A stretch of DNA of 64,000 nucleotides from Comamonadaceae bacterium (lineage in GTDB: Bacteria > Pseudomonadota > Gammaproteobacteria > Burkholderiales > Burkholderiaceae_C), in assembly GCA_947455465.1 (NCBI GenBank), contig CANGNS010000003.1:62001-126000 (forward strand). The letters are read 5' to 3'. Positions within the stretch are counted from its first letter, which is position 1; each line of letters opens with the position of its first letter. Shown piece after piece: positions 27,148 to 37,507 of this stretch. Below the pieces are notes generated by a model. The model searched no databases, was not told where the DNA came from, and saw nothing but the letters and a program-made list of their open reading frames with translations. The translations under genes were made by a program, and so were the position numbers.

Positions 27148-29436
27148 ATGGGCATGCAAAAAAAGCGTTTGCGTTGGTCACACTTTAGGCTGCGGACCGT
27201 CGTCTCGGCGACGGCGGCTTTATTTGGATTCGCCGCCAATGCGCTGACATTGGCCCCTATCAAAGTAGAGTCTGCGCTGGGCCAACATCTTTCAGCGGAG
27301 ATTGAGCTCCTCGCAGCCAGCCCAGAGGAGCTTGCCGGCCTGAAATTGAATACCGCCAGCCCTACGGTGTATTCCGGTACCGGCATGGAATTTAACCCTG
27401 CCGTGGGGGAAATTTTGTTGGAACTGGTATCTAAATCCAACGGCACGCGGGCTATCAAGATACGCAGCGGACGGCCCCTGACAGAACCTTTTGTCGATTT
27501 GGTGCTGGAGATCAGCGTGCCTACCGGCAAGCTGATTCGGCCGTACCGCCTATTGCTCGACCCGCCGCGCGCTTCCGAAACGGCGGCGCCGAGCGCGCCC
27601 ACATTAGCGGCCCGTGTGCCCGACTCGCCGCCTACTCCCGCCAGCAGCGTCCCTGCGGAAGCGGCAGTGCCTGCCCCGGTGAGTGCACCCAAGCTCGGTT
27701 CTGCCCCAGCACTAGCGCCCACCAATACAACGCAAAGCACCCCGGACACCGTGGGTTTGCAAGAGATCATCGTCAAGCGCGGAGACACAGCCGGCAAGAT
27801 TGCGGCAAACGCCAAACCGCGCGAAGCCACCCTGGAGCAAATGTTGCTCGCGATGCTGCAGGCCAATCCTGGGGCGTTTACCCATTCCAATGTCAACCGC
27901 CTCCAAGTGGGCGCTTTGCTAACGATTCCCGACGCAGCGTCGATACTCAAAATCAACCCTAAACAAGCGCGTACCCTGATTCACCAGCAGGGCTTGGAAT
28001 TCGGACTTAAGCAAGCGCAGCAAGAGCGCTCAGAACAAGAGCAAACGGCGCGCAAAAATGCCAAAGCCGTGGGCAGTCCCGGCATGGCAGCGCCGCGGCA
28101 AGTCGACGCGCTCAAGCTGTCCAAAGGCCTTAAACAAGACAAAGCCGAGGCGGCGCGCCTGGAGAAAATCGCCAAACAAAAAAATCAGGAAGCGGAGCGC
28201 GCGCGCGCGGCTGAATTGGCCAAAAATATCCAAGAACTCAATGACCTGGCCAAACAAGCAGAGCAAAAAGCCAGCGCGCCCAAAGAAGGGGCAAGCAGTC
28301 AAGCGACCTCCGGCTCAGGACCGAACGCTGACCTTGCCGCCGCAAGCGCCTCAAGCGCTTCCACCGCCGTTGTCGCCCCCCCCGTAGCACCGCCCAAAGC
28401 CCCTCCCGCGCCACCTGTGGCGGTGCCTGAACCTACCGAGCTGTCCTTTATCGATGAGGTAATCAACACCGTTAGCGATTTGTTGGCGCAATTTCAGCTT
28501 TGGATACTGGGCGGCCTGGGCGGGATCGGGTTGGCCGTTGCGGGACTGGTTTGGCTCCGTCAGCGCGCAGCCCGGCGTGCCTTGGATAAGCCGGCAGGTC
28601 GCAATCCTCTGGATGTGCCCACCGAGGCCATGCTCAAAGACAGCCTGTATGCCACCGATCAGGTGGATACTCGCCAGGCAACCACCGCCGCCGGGGCGAT
28701 GCAGCAGAACTCCGCTTTCGCCGCTGAGCTCGATCCGGTCGCGGAGGCCGAGGTTTATCTTGCCTACGGAAAAGATGTACCTGCCGAAGAGATTTTGCGC
28801 GAGGGGCTGATCCTGGAACCCAAGCGGGTGGCCATTCACCTCAAGTTGCTAGAAATTTTCTCCAAGCGCGGCAATATCGACGATTTCGCTATCCACGCCA
28901 ATGAAGTGGCCGTGCTGGCAGGTACCACCGGCACGGAGTGGGAAGCCGTGCGCGCCATGGGCCGCAAAATAGATCCAGATAACCCTTTGTATGCCGACAC
29001 CGTGGGCCTGCCCATGAACTCCGGGCTTCAAAGACCGAGCAGCGCCATGACCTTTGAAGCATCCAAGTTCCTGGATGCCTCGCATCTGAGCGCCAACTCG
29101 GTCCCGCCCCGCGTTCCCGCCAAAGTTTCGGATGGGGGCAGCGTGCTATCCTCTGGCGAATCTTTGGAAGCAAAAGCGGCCAAACAAGCCGCCGCAGCGG
29201 GCCCCAGCAGTGAAATTGAGTTTGACTTTGGGGCCTTCTCGAGCGAGCTCGCTGCTAACAAGGCGCCCGACTCCGTTGGCGCCATCGACCAGTTGGAAAC
29301 CACCATGGAATTGGCCAAACAATTTATTGAAATCGGCGAAATGCAAAGCGCACGCAGCATGCTCGAAGAAGTCATGGAAAAAGGTTCTCCGCAATTGCGC
29401 ACGCAGGCCAAAGACCTGCTGGCCAAGCTCAAATAA
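27148..29436 (+). CDS. fimV: FimV/HubP family polar hub protein
   Basis: A 762-residue protein. It begins with a basic N-terminus and a hydrophobic signal (VVSATAALFGFAANA). A periplasmic FimV domain follows (LTLAPIKVESALGQHLSAEIEL), then a LysM-like segment (about 208-262), an Ala/Lys-rich coiled-coil stretch (about 285-380) and a Pro/Ala-rich linker. One membrane segment lies at about 451-470 (LWILGGLGGIGLAVAGLVWL). The acidic cytoplasmic part has TPR-like repeats and ends in the FimV C-terminal domain. FimV/HubP binds peptidoglycan and organises type IV pili at the cell pole. The second ATG at 27154 has the better-spaced AGGG. It lies between asd and truA, as in many betaproteobacteria. 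Confidence 0.9.
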   Translation: MGMQKKRLRWSHFRLRTVVSATAALFGFAANALTLAPIKVESALGQHLSAEIELLAASPEELAGLKLNTASPTVYSGTGMEFNPAVGEILLELVSKSNGTRAIKIRSGRPLTEPFVDLVLEISVPTGKLIRPYRLLLDPPRASETAAPSAPTLAARVPDSPPTPASSVPAEAAVPAPVSAPKLGSAPALAPTNTTQSTPDTVGLQEIIVKRGDTAGKIAANAKPREATLEQMLLAMLQANPGAFTHSNVNRLQVGALLTIPDAASILKINPKQARTLIHQQGLEFGLKQAQQERSEQEQTARKNAKAVGSPGMAAPRQVDALKLSKGLKQDKAEAARLEKIAKQKNQEAERARAAELAKNIQELNDLAKQAEQKASAPKEGASSQATSGSGPNADLAAASASSASTAVVAPPVAPPKAPPAPPVAVPEPTELSFIDEVINTVSDLLAQFQLWILGGLGGIGLAVAGLVWLRQRAARRALDKPAGRNPLDVPTEAMLKDSLYATDQVDTRQATTAAGAMQQNSAFAAELDPVAEAEVYLAYGKDVPAEEILREGLILEPKRVAIHLKLLEIFSKRGNIDDFAIHANEVAVLAGTTGTEWEAVRAMGRKIDPDNPLYADTVGLPMNSGLQRPSSAMTFEASKFLDASHLSANSVPPRVPAKVSDGGSVLSSGESLEAKAAKQAAAAGPSSEIEFDFGAFSSELAANKAPDSVGAIDQLETTMELAKQFIEIGEMQSARSMLEEVMEKGSPQLRTQAKDLLAKLK

Positions 29437-29471
29437 TTGGCCAGGCGCTGGCCGGCCCGAAGGCACCCTGT

Positions 29472-30254
29472 ATGCGGATGGTCTTAGGGATCAGCTACGA
29501 CGGTAGTGCATACCAGGGCTGGCAAAGCCAAGCCAGCGGCAAAACCGTTCAAGACAAGTTGGAAGCGGCCCTCCAGGCCTTCACTGGCGAGCGTATTTCT
29601 ACGCTGTGCGCCGGACGGACCGACGCAGGCGTACATGCGCTAATGCAGGTAGTGCACTTTGACACCCAAGCCCAGCGTGACACCCATGCCTGGGTGCGCG
29701 GAACCAACACCAAGCTGCCCAGCGACATCGCGGTGGAGTGGGCGCTGCCCGCCGCCGAGGGTTTTCATTGCCGCGCCAAGGCCCTGACCCGGCGCTACGC
29801 CTATGTGCTGCGCCAATCCGAGGTGCGCCCTACCCTGGACGCCGGCAGAGTGGGCTGGAGCTTTCGCCCCTTGGACGGCGAGGCGATGCGGGCGGCAGCA
29901 CGTACCCTGCTCGGGGAGCATGACTTCAGCTCCTTTCGGGCCTCTGAGTGCCAGGCGATTTCGCCGGTCAAAAACCTGCTGTGCATCGACATTTCGCAGC
30001 GCGGCGCCTATTGGCGCTTTGAGTTCGAGGCCAGCGCTTTTTTGCACCACATGATCCGCAACATCATGGGCTGTCTGGTCATGGTCGGCCAAGGCCGCCA
30101 ACCGGTAGCCTGGATGCAGCAGGTGCTGGACGCCCGCGACCGGCGCGCCGCAGCCCCCACCTTCGCCCCCCAAGGCTTGTACTTTTTGGGTCCCCGTTAC
30201 GCGCCGCATTTCGCCATCCCCGAGCGCACGCCTGCGTATGATTGGCTCCCATGA
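29472..30254 (+). CDS. truA: tRNA pseudouridine(38-40) synthase
   Basis: A 260-residue pseudouridine synthase acting on the anticodon arm. The catalytic Asp is D51 in CAGRTDAGVHA. The N-terminal ISYDGSAYQGWQ (7-18) and the C-terminal FLHHMIRNIMGCLV (about 192-205) are family landmarks. Its TGA overlaps the trpF ATG (ATGA, 30251-30254), so the two are translationally coupled. Confidence 0.97.
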   Translation: MRMVLGISYDGSAYQGWQSQASGKTVQDKLEAALQAFTGERISTLCAGRTDAGVHALMQVVHFDTQAQRDTHAWVRGTNTKLPSDIAVEWALPAAEGFHCRAKALTRRYAYVLRQSEVRPTLDAGRVGWSFRPLDGEAMRAAARTLLGEHDFSSFRASECQAISPVKNLLCIDISQRGAYWRFEFEASAFLHHMIRNIMGCLVMVGQGRQPVAWMQQVLDARDRRAAAPTFAPQGLYFLGPRYAPHFAIPERTPAYDWLP

Positions 30255-30970
30255 GCACCCTAAACACCGCCGCAGCACGCACCCGCATCAAAATGTGCGG
30301 CTTAACGCGCCCCCAGGACGTGCAGGCGGCCGTGGCCGCCGGCGTTGATGCCATCGGTTTTGTGCTGTATGCCGCCAGCGCGCGTGCTGTCAGCCCGGAG
30401 CAGGCGGCCGAGCTGGCCGCTGCCCTGCCCCCGTTCGTGACCCCCGTGCTGCTCTTTGTCAACCCGGCGCCGGACCTGCTCGCCCAGGCCTGCGCCTTGA
30501 TGCCGCAGGCGCTTTTGCAGTTTCATGGGGATGAAAGCCCCGCCCAATGCCGCCAATGGACGCCTGCCGGGCAGCGCTTTATGCGGGCGGCGCGTATTCC
30601 CCTGGGCGCGGCGGGTGCGGATTTTGACCTCGTAAAATACGCGCACGATTATTCTGATGCCCAAGCCATCTTGCTCGACGCGCATGTCGAGGGGTTTGGC
30701 GGCGGCGGCAAGGCATTCCATTGGTCACTTCTTCCTCCAAGCGTCAACGCTCACCTCGTCTTGAGTGGTGGACTCACTGCTGCAAACGTGGGCGACGGCA
30801 TTGCGCAGCTGCGCCCGCGCTGTAAAACGCTCGCCGTCGACGTCAGCTCCGGCATAGAAGCCGATGCCCCGGGGGGCGGAACCCTCAAGGGCATCAAAGA
30901 CCCCGAAAAAATTCACCAGTTTGTCGCCGCCGTACGCGCCGCCGACCAACGCCTTGCAGGAATTGTTTAA
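30251..30970 (+). CDS. trpF: Phosphoribosylanthranilate isomerase
   Basis: A 239-residue (beta/alpha)8 enzyme of tryptophan synthesis. The catalytic Cys lies in [12 protein letters not shown] (12-23), the phosphate-binding regions are in LLFVNP and [10 protein letters not shown] (about 173-182), and the general acid is in [15 protein letters not shown] (about 198-212). The ATG at 30251 overlaps the truA stop; an in-frame TTG nine bases earlier lies inside truA and was rejected. trpB follows after two bases. Confidence 0.96.
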   Translation: MSTLNTAAARTRIKMCGLTRPQDVQAAVAAGVDAIGFVLYAASARAVSPEQAAELAAALPPFVTPVLLFVNPAPDLLAQACALMPQALLQFHGDESPAQCRQWTPAGQRFMRAARIPLGAAGADFDLVKYAHDYSDAQAILLDAHVEGFGGGGKAFHWSLLPPSVNAHLVLSGGLTAANVGDGIAQLRPRCKTLAVDVSSGIEADAPGGGTLKGIKDPEKIHQFVAAVRAADQRLAGIV

Positions 30971-30972
30971 GC

Positions 30973-32274
30973 ATGTCCAATTACCAACAACCCGACCCGC
31001 GCGGGCATTTCGGAAAGTACGGGGGCAGTTTCGTCTCCGAGACCCTTACCCACGCCATTGAAGAGCTCAAGCTGGCCTATGCGCGCTACCAGCATGACCC
31101 GCAGTTTGTGGCCGAGTTCAAGTCGGAATTGGCCCATTTTGTGGGGCGCCCCTCCCCCGTCTACCACGCAGCGCGCATGAGCCGCGAAATGGGCGGCGCG
31201 CAGATCTACCTCAAGCGCGAAGACCTGAACCACACCGGCGCCCACAAAATCAATAACACCATCGGCCAGGCCATGCTCGCCAAGCGCATGGGCAAGCCGC
31301 GCATCATCGCCGAGACCGGCGCTGGTCAGCACGGCGTGGCCACGGCCACTATCTGCGCCCGCTATGGCCTGGAATGTGTGGTTTATATGGGTAGCGAAGA
31401 CGTCAAGCGCCAAAGCCCCAATGTTTACCGCATGAAGTTGCTGGGCGCCACCGTGGTGCCAGTGGAGTCGGGCAGCCGCACACTCAAAGACGCCTTGAAC
31501 GAGGCCATGCGCGACTGGGTGGCCAATGTCGACAACACCTTCTACATCATCGGCACCGTTGCCGGGCCGCACCCGTACCCCATGATGGTGCGCGACTTTC
31601 AAAGCATCATCGGCACCGAATGCATCGCCCAGATGCCGGCCATGCTGGCTGCGCAAAATGCGGCCAACACCCAGCCCGACGCGGTGATTGCCTGTGTAGG
31701 CGGCGGCAGCAATGCCATGGGCATTTTTCACCCCTATATCCCCTTCGAAAACACCCGCCTCATTGGCGTGGAAGCAGCCGGAGAAGGCCTGGACAGCGGC
31801 AAGCACTCGGCCTCGATTCAACGCGGCAGCGCCGGCGTTTTGCATGGCAACCGCACCTATGTGCTGCAAGACGATAACGGCCAGGTCACCGAAACCCACA
31901 GCATCAGCGCCGGTCTGGACTACCCGGGCGTCGGGCCCGAGCATGCGTTTTTGAGCGATATCGGCCGCGCCCAGTACGTGGGCATTACCGACAAAGAGGC
32001 GCTGGAGGCCTTCCATTACCTATGCCGCACCGAGGGCATCATCCCCGCGCTCGAGTCCAGCCATGCCGTGGCCTACGCCATGCAGCTGGCCAAAACCATG
32101 CGTGCGGACCAGTCCATTTTGGTCAATTTGTCGGGTCGGGGTGACAAAGACATCGGCACCGTGGCCGACCTGAGCAATGCCGACTTTTATTGCCGACCCA
32201 GCTGCAAAGGCCAAAGCGTCAAAGGCGGCCTGGAGCAGCCGGTTAGTCTGCACGGCTTGGGAGCCAAAGCATGA
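30973..32274 (+). CDS. trpB: Tryptophan synthase beta chain
   Basis: A 433-residue PLP enzyme joining indole and serine. PLP is bound by K92 in HTGAHKINN. The catalytic Glu lies in [11 protein letters not shown] (about 113-123), and the phosphate loop is [10 protein letters not shown] (about 240-249). A C-terminal extension of about 20 residues beyond the E. coli end ([19 protein letters not shown]) is seen in related genera. Its stop overlaps the trpA start (ATGA at 32271-32274). Confidence 0.98.
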   Translation: MSNYQQPDPRGHFGKYGGSFVSETLTHAIEELKLAYARYQHDPQFVAEFKSELAHFVGRPSPVYHAARMSREMGGAQIYLKREDLNHTGAHKINNTIGQAMLAKRMGKPRIIAETGAGQHGVATATICARYGLECVVYMGSEDVKRQSPNVYRMKLLGATVVPVESGSRTLKDALNEAMRDWVANVDNTFYIIGTVAGPHPYPMMVRDFQSIIGTECIAQMPAMLAAQNAANTQPDAVIACVGGGSNAMGIFHPYIPFENTRLIGVEAAGEGLDSGKHSASIQRGSAGVLHGNRTYVLQDDNGQVTETHSISAGLDYPGVGPEHAFLSDIGRAQYVGITDKEALEAFHYLCRTEGIIPALESSHAVAYAMQLAKTMRADQSILVNLSGRGDKDIGTVADLSNADFYCRPSCKGQSVKGGLEQPVSLHGLGAKA

Positions 32275-33092
32275 GCCGCATCCAAACCACCTTCGCCGCT
32301 TTGGCCACCCAGGGCCGCAAGGCCTTGATTCCCTTTGTGACGGCCGGATTTCCCTATGCCGATGTGACGCCCGCGCTGATGCACGCCATGGTGGCCGCCG
32401 GCGCCGACGTGATCGAGCTCGGCGTGCCTTTTTCTGACCCCAGCGCCGACGGCCCGGTCATCCAGCGCTCGGGCGACAAGGCGCTGGCCTTGGGCATCGG
32501 CCTCACCCAGGTTTTGGCGATGGTGCGCGACTTTCGCGCGCAAAACGCCACCACACCGGTCGTGCTGATGGGCTACGCCAACCCGATTGAGCGCTATGAC
32601 CAGCGCCACGGCCAGGGGGCCAGCGGCAGCGCTTTTGTGCGCGACGCCGCCGCTGCTGGTGTCGACGGTGTTTTGGTGGTGGACTATCCGCCCGAGGAAT
32701 GTGTGGAATTTGCCGCCGAACTGCGCGCGCACCAAATGGACCTGATTTTCTTGCTCGCCCCCACCAGCACCGACGACCGCATGGCCCAAGTGGCCGCTGT
32801 CGCCAGTGGCTATGTTTATTACGTCTCGCTCAAGGGTGTGACTGGCGCAGGCAGTTTGGATACCGATGCGGTCAGCGCCATGCTGCCGCGCATCCGTCGG
32901 CATATTCAGATCCCGGTGGGAGTGGGCTTTGGCATTCGTGACGGCGCCACGGCCGCCACCATTGCCAAAGTGGCCGACGCCGTGGTGATCGGGAGCAAAA
33001 TGATCCAGTTGATTGAAAATGCGCCCCGCGACGCCGTCGCCGGCACAGCCCAAGCGTTTTTGCGCGACATCCGCAGCGCCATGGACGCCTGA
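32271..33092 (+). CDS. trpA: Tryptophan synthase alpha chain
   Basis: A 273-residue TIM-barrel subunit that splits indole-3-glycerol phosphate and passes indole to TrpB. The catalytic Glu and Asp lie in [17 protein letters not shown] (about 49-65). The phosphate-binding loop is [11 protein letters not shown] (about 218-228). It is coupled to trpB by a 4-base overlap. accD follows after 42 bases with its own GGAGA site. Confidence 0.98.
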   Translation: MSRIQTTFAALATQGRKALIPFVTAGFPYADVTPALMHAMVAAGADVIELGVPFSDPSADGPVIQRSGDKALALGIGLTQVLAMVRDFRAQNATTPVVLMGYANPIERYDQRHGQGASGSAFVRDAAAAGVDGVLVVDYPPEECVEFAAELRAHQMDLIFLLAPTSTDDRMAQVAAVASGYVYYVSLKGVTGAGSLDTDAVSAMLPRIRRHIQIPVGVGFGIRDGATAATIAKVADAVVIGSKMIQLIENAPRDAVAGTAQAFLRDIRSAMDA

Positions 33093-33134
33093 TCGCTGCA
33101 AGCGCCCCATTCTTTTCACGCACGGAGACACACC

Positions 33135-34007
33135 ATGAGCTGGCTTGAAAAACTGCTTCCCGCCAAGATTGAAAAAACCGATCCGGCCGACCGGCGCAGC
33201 GTTCCTGAGGGCTTGTGGATCAAATGCCCGGGCTGCGAGACGGTGCTCTACAAGACCGATTTAGAGCAAAACCAAAACGTCTGCCCCACATGCAGCCACC
33301 ACCACCGCATCGGCGCGCGGGCCCGGCTGAACGCCTTTTTGGACAACGAAGGCCGCTTTGAAATCGGGCAGGAAGTGCTGCCGGTCGATGCGCTCAAGTT
33401 CAAAGACAGCCGCAAATACCCCGAACGCCTCAAAGAAGCCATGGACAACACCCACGAGACCGACGCCTTGGTGGTGATTGGCGGCTCGGTCCACGGCATC
33501 AGTCTGGTAGCAGCCTGCTTTGAGTTTGAATTCATGGGCGGCAGCATGGGCTCCGTGGTAGGCGAGCGCTTTGTGCGCGGCGTGGAAGCGGCTATCGAGC
33601 AAAAGGCGCCGTTTTTGTGCTTTACCGCTACGGGCGGCGCGCGCATGCAAGAGGGGCTGCTGAGCCTGATGCAAATGGCCAAAACCAATGCGGCCCTCAC
33701 CCGCCTGGCCAAAAAAGGCCTGCCCTACATCAGCGTGCTCACCGACCCGACCATGGGCGGGGTCAGCGCCGGTTTTGCGTTTTTGGGCGACATCGTGATC
33801 GCCGAGCCCAAGGCGCTGATCGGCTTTGCGGGACCGCGGGTGATCGAGTCCACGGTACGGGTGACCTTGCCTGAGGGCTTTCAGCGCTCCGAGTTTTTGC
33901 AAACCAAAGGGGCCATCGACCTCATTTGCGACCGGCGCGAAATGCGCAAGACGGTGGCCGAGGCCCTGGCTATGCTGCAGCGCCACTCCAGCGACGCGGT
34001 GATTTAA
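33135..34007 (+). CDS. accD: Acetyl-CoA carboxylase carboxyltransferase subunit beta
   Basis: A 290-residue subunit that, with AccA, moves carboxyl from carboxybiotin to acetyl-CoA to start fatty acid synthesis. The N-terminal zinc ribbon has the Cys pairs of CPGC (about 35-38) and CPTC (about 54-57). The crotonase-like core includes [21 protein letters not shown] (20 residues around 160-180) and [18 protein letters not shown]. It ends the trpFBA-accD run. folC, the usual next gene, is absent; a convergent yggT gene follows instead. Confidence 0.97.
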   Translation: MSWLEKLLPAKIEKTDPADRRSVPEGLWIKCPGCETVLYKTDLEQNQNVCPTCSHHHRIGARARLNAFLDNEGRFEIGQEVLPVDALKFKDSRKYPERLKEAMDNTHETDALVVIGGSVHGISLVAACFEFEFMGGSMGSVVGERFVRGVEAAIEQKAPFLCFTATGGARMQEGLLSLMQMAKTNAALTRLAKKGLPYISVLTDPTMGGVSAGFAFLGDIVIAEPKALIGFAGPRVIESTVRVTLPEGFQRSEFLQTKGAIDLICDRREMRKTVAEALAMLQRHSSDAVI

Positions 34008-34030
34008 GGGCTTGTGGGGGCCAGGGCCGC

Positions 34031-34600
34031 TCAGGCCATGGCCATCAACACGACGCCTGGGGCAGCGTTAAGCAGCAAACTGGCCACCTGCAGCAAGAGC
34101 AATAACACCACCGGCGAGAGATCGACACCGCCGACCAGAGGTACTTGGCGGCGAATCGGCACCAGCAGCGGCACCACCAAGCGGTCCAGCAAATCGACCA
34201 CCGGCGAGTGCGCTTGCACCCAGGACACCAGCGCAAACAGCAGCACGATCAGCGTCAGGCCGGAGATCATCAGCCGAACCAGCGCCACCACCGCCAGCAC
34301 GGCCACGACCGGAAAGCCGTAGGGCATGCCCTGAAAAAGCCATAAAACCGCGCATTGGGCCAGGCTCAACAACCAGGCGGCGAGCAAACTGGCCAGGTCA
34401 AAACTGGCCAGGCCGGGCAAGACCCGGCGCAGGGGCAGCACGATCCAGTCCGTCACGGCAAACAAAAATGGGCCCATCGGGTTGCCCGCGCGCGCCGACA
34501 TGGGGATGCGCTGCTGCTGCATATAAAGACGCAGCAAGCAGGCCCCGCCGGCCAGGCCAACAGCAAAATCGAGCACCAGAGAGACAATTTGGTAAGGCAT
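34031..34600 (-). CDS. YggT family membrane protein
   Basis: A 189-residue inner-membrane protein with two YGGT repeats, each a pair of membrane helices and an amphipathic segment: residues about 1-80 (FAVTDWIVLPLRRVLPG) and about 95-180 (LDRLVVPLLVPIRRQVP). The family is linked to osmotic tolerance and, by gene order elsewhere, to cell division; its mechanism is unknown. The ATG at 34600 was preferred over an upstream frame whose extra residues are Arg-rich. It is convergent with accD. Confidence 0.88.
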   Translation of the reverse strand: MPYQIVSLVLDFAVGLAGGACLLRLYMQQQRIPMSARAGNPMGPFLFAVTDWIVLPLRRVLPGLASFDLASLLAAWLLSLAQCAVLWLFQGMPYGFPVVAVLAVVALVRLMISGLTLIVLLFALVSWVQAHSPVVDLLDRLVVPLLVPIRRQVPLVGGVDLSPVVLLLLLQVASLLLNAAPGVVLMAMA

Positions 34601-34737
34601 GTTCACAGCGCGCGCCTGCGCGCGCACGAATCCAAAACGACGCGGCATCATAATCGGCCGGGCTGGGCTCTTAAAATCGCGCGTTTAGTCGGCCACAGCA
34701 CATTGCTCCGGCCCCGCCCCACCAGAACGCACACACC

Positions 34738-36285
34738 ATGTCCGAACCCACCACGCCGCACGAAACCCCCATCGACGAAAACCAGCTGATGCAGGAGCGG
34801 CGCGACAAGCTCAAAACCATTCGCGAGCGCCAGGCGCAGGGCGGCGGCGTTGCTTTTCCCAACGACTTTGCGCCTGACCACGCGGCCCAGGACGTGTTCG
34901 CACGCTACGGCGATCTGGACGCCGAGGCTCTGCTGGCGCAAAACTTCACGGTCAAAGTCGCCGGGCGCATGATGCTCAAACGCGTCATGGGCAAAGCGAG
35001 TTTTTGCACCTTGCAAGACGCCTCTTTCGGCCCCAGCGGCGGGCGGATCCAGGTCTACGTCAAAGGCGAAGAAGTCGGACAAGCACTCTATGAAGACTTT
35101 AAACACTGGGATCTGGGCGATATCGTGGCCGCCCAGGGGCGCTTGTTCAAGACCAAAACCGGCGAGTTGTCGGTGCATGCCACCGAGGTGCGCCTGCTCA
35201 CCAAGAGCCTGCGACCCATGCCCGACAAGTTCCACGGCATCCATGACCAGGAGGTCAAGTACCGCCAGCGCTACATCGACTTGATGACTGACGAGGCCGC
35301 TCGCAAGCGCTTTGTAGCCCGCAGTACGGCCGTGAGCAGCATCCGCGCCTTCATGGTCCAGCATGGCTTTTTGGAGGTGGAGACGCCCATGCTGCACCCC
35401 ATCCCCGGTGGCGCCAACGCCAAGCCTTTCACCACGCACCACAACGCGCTGGACCAGCAGATGTACCTGCGCATCGCGCCCGAGCTTTACCTCAAACGCC
35501 TGATCGTTGGCGGCTTTGAGCGCGTGTTTGAGATCAACCGCAACTTCCGCAATGAAGGGATCTCGGTCCGCCACAACCCCGAGTTCACCATGATGGAGTT
35601 CTACGCTGCCTACTGGAACTACCGCGACCTGATGACCTTCACCGAAGCCCTGGTGCGTGACGCGGCGCTTAAAGCGACGGGCAGCTTGCAAATGTCCTAC
35701 GGCGGCAAGCCGGTGGACTTGGCAGCGCCTTTTGAGCGCCTGACCATCGTGCAGGCGATCCAAAAGTACACCGACGCGGGCGAACATGTGTTTGACGCAC
35801 AGTGGCTGCGCCAGGCGCTGCACACCTTGGGCATGACCGAGGCCAAACACCATATCTCCAAGCGCAGCCTGGCCAGCTTGCAGGTGCTGTACTTTGAAGA
35901 AACGGTGGAAGACAAGCTTTGGCAACCGACCTTTATTTGCGAACATCCCGTGGAGATTTCGCCCCTGGCCCGCGCCAGCGACAGCAACCCAGAGGTGACT
36001 GAGCGCTTTGAGCTCTACATCACCGGGCGCGAGTTCGGCAACGGCTTTAGCGAGCTCAATGACGCCCAGGACCAGGCCGCCCGTTTCCACGCCCAGGTGG
36101 CCGCCAAAGACAGCGGCGACGACGAGGCCATGTTTTACGACTACGACTTTGTGCGTGCGCTGGAATACGGCATGCCGCCCACCGGCGGCTGCGGTATCGG
36201 TATAGACCGCTTGATGATGCTGCTGACCGACAGCCCCAGCATCCGTGACGTGATTTTGTTCCCCGCGCTGCGCCGCGAGGCCTAA
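34738..36285 (+). CDS. lysS: Lysyl-tRNA synthetase (class II)
   Basis: A 515-residue synthetase. The N-terminal OB domain binds the anticodon ([21 protein letters not shown], about 76-96). The class II catalytic core shows motif 1 ([21 protein letters not shown]), motif 2 ([24 protein letters not shown]) and motif 3 ([15 protein letters not shown], about 482-496). It ends 3 bases before the convergent PLP lyase gene. Confidence 0.98.
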   Translation: MSEPTTPHETPIDENQLMQERRDKLKTIRERQAQGGGVAFPNDFAPDHAAQDVFARYGDLDAEALLAQNFTVKVAGRMMLKRVMGKASFCTLQDASFGPSGGRIQVYVKGEEVGQALYEDFKHWDLGDIVAAQGRLFKTKTGELSVHATEVRLLTKSLRPMPDKFHGIHDQEVKYRQRYIDLMTDEAARKRFVARSTAVSSIRAFMVQHGFLEVETPMLHPIPGGANAKPFTTHHNALDQQMYLRIAPELYLKRLIVGGFERVFEINRNFRNEGISVRHNPEFTMMEFYAAYWNYRDLMTFTEALVRDAALKATGSLQMSYGGKPVDLAAPFERLTIVQAIQKYTDAGEHVFDAQWLRQALHTLGMTEAKHHISKRSLASLQVLYFEETVEDKLWQPTFICEHPVEISPLARASDSNPEVTERFELYITGREFGNGFSELNDAQDQAARFHAQVAAKDSGDDEAMFYDYDFVRALEYGMPPTGGCGIGIDRLMMLLTDSPSIRDVILFPALRREA

Positions 36286-36288
36286 GTC

Positions 36289-37494
36289 CTAGCCCATGGC
36301 CAGCAAGGCCCGGGCGATATCGGCCTGTAGGTCAGATACCGCCTCCAGCCCCACGGAGAGGCGCACTACCGTACCGTGGGCAATCTCTGCGGGCCATTGC
36401 GTGCGCATAGCGCGCAAGTTGTAGGGCACCACCAGACTCACCGGACCGGCCCAGCTGTAGCCCAGGCGGAAAAGCTGTAAGGCATCGCAAAATGCGTCGA
36501 CCTGGTTTTGCGAAAAATGCGGCGCAAACACCACGCTAAACAAGCAAGCGGCACCGCCGTCGGGCCGGTCGCACAAGGCCTTCCAAAAACCATGCCCCGG
36601 AGAATCGGGCAAAGCGGGATGCAGCACCTGCACAAACGCTGGCTGCGACTGGGCCCACACGGCCAATGCCCGCGTCGCCTCGTCATGGGCACGGTAGCGC
36701 AAAGCGATGCTGGGCAGCGAACGCAAGACCATTTCTGCGTCATTTGCGCCCACGGACAGGCCCAGGCGCATATGGCAGAGCTTGATCTGCATATGCAAGT
36801 GCGCGTCTCGGGTGATAACGCTGCCCATCAACACATCGCCGCCGCCGCTGGGGTATTTGGTCAGCGCGTGGGCCGAAATATCAACCGCCAGAGGCTGCGA
36901 GGTGCCGGGTACTAAATCAAAGGGTTTGAACGCGATGCCCGCGCCCCAGGTGTTGTCCAGCGCAACCAGCGCGCCATGCGCCTTGGCCAAGCGCACCAGC
37001 GCCTGCAGGTCGGGAAACTCTAAGGTGACCGAACCGGCCGCCTCCACCCACACCAGCCGGGTGGCAGGTGACAGCTTGGCCGCCAGGTCCGCTGGGTCCA
37101 TCGCGTTGTAATAACGGTGGCGGATGCCCCAGGCCAATAGCTCGCCTTCGGCCAGGGTTTTGTTGGGGCCGTAGGCGTTGTCGGGAATCAGCACTTCGTC
37201 GCCGGTTTTGAGCACTGCCAGCGCCACCAGCGCCACAGCCGCCAAACCGCTGGGCACCAGCACGCACTGCGCGCCGCCCTCCAGCGTACACAGACGCTCT
37301 TCCAGCGCATAGGTGGTGGGCGTGCCGTGCAGGCCGTAGGTGTAGGCGGTTTTGTCCTTCCACTCGCGGCTGCGCATGGCAGCTACCGTGGGGAAAAACA
37401 CCGTCGATGCCTTGTGCACCGCGTGCTGTGGCGCCTCAAAGCCTGACGGCGCCTCGTAGGGGTGGTGAATGAGCGTGGTGCTTAGTGCAGACAT
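36289..37494 (-). CDS. Cystathionine beta-lyase-like PLP enzyme (Cys/Met metabolism family)
   Basis: A 401-residue fold-type I PLP enzyme. The PLP Lys is K213 in SAHALTKYPSGGGD. The phosphate-binding loop is VLVPSGLAAV (about 78-87). The substrate Tyr region is YTYGLHGTPTTYALEERL (51-68), typical of the CBL branch. It most likely cleaves cystathionine to homocysteine for methionine synthesis; gamma-lyase or synthase activity cannot be excluded. It follows the phosphoribosyltransferase gene after 13 bases. Confidence 0.87.
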   Translation of the reverse strand: MSALSTTLIHHPYEAPSGFEAPQHAVHKASTVFFPTVAAMRSREWKDKTAYTYGLHGTPTTYALEERLCTLEGGAQCVLVPSGLAAVALVALAVLKTGDEVLIPDNAYGPNKTLAEGELLAWGIRHRYYNAMDPADLAAKLSPATRLVWVEAAGSVTLEFPDLQALVRLAKAHGALVALDNTWGAGIAFKPFDLVPGTSQPLAVDISAHALTKYPSGGGDVLMGSVITRDAHLHMQIKLCHMRLGLSVGANDAEMVLRSLPSIALRYRAHDEATRALAVWAQSQPAFVQVLHPALPDSPGHGFWKALCDRPDGGAACLFSVVFAPHFSQNQVDAFCDALQLFRLGYSWAGPVSLVVPYNLRAMRTQWPAEIAHGTVVRLSVGLEAVSDLQADIARALLAMG

Positions 37495-37507
37495 CGCCGT
37501 GCGCGCT

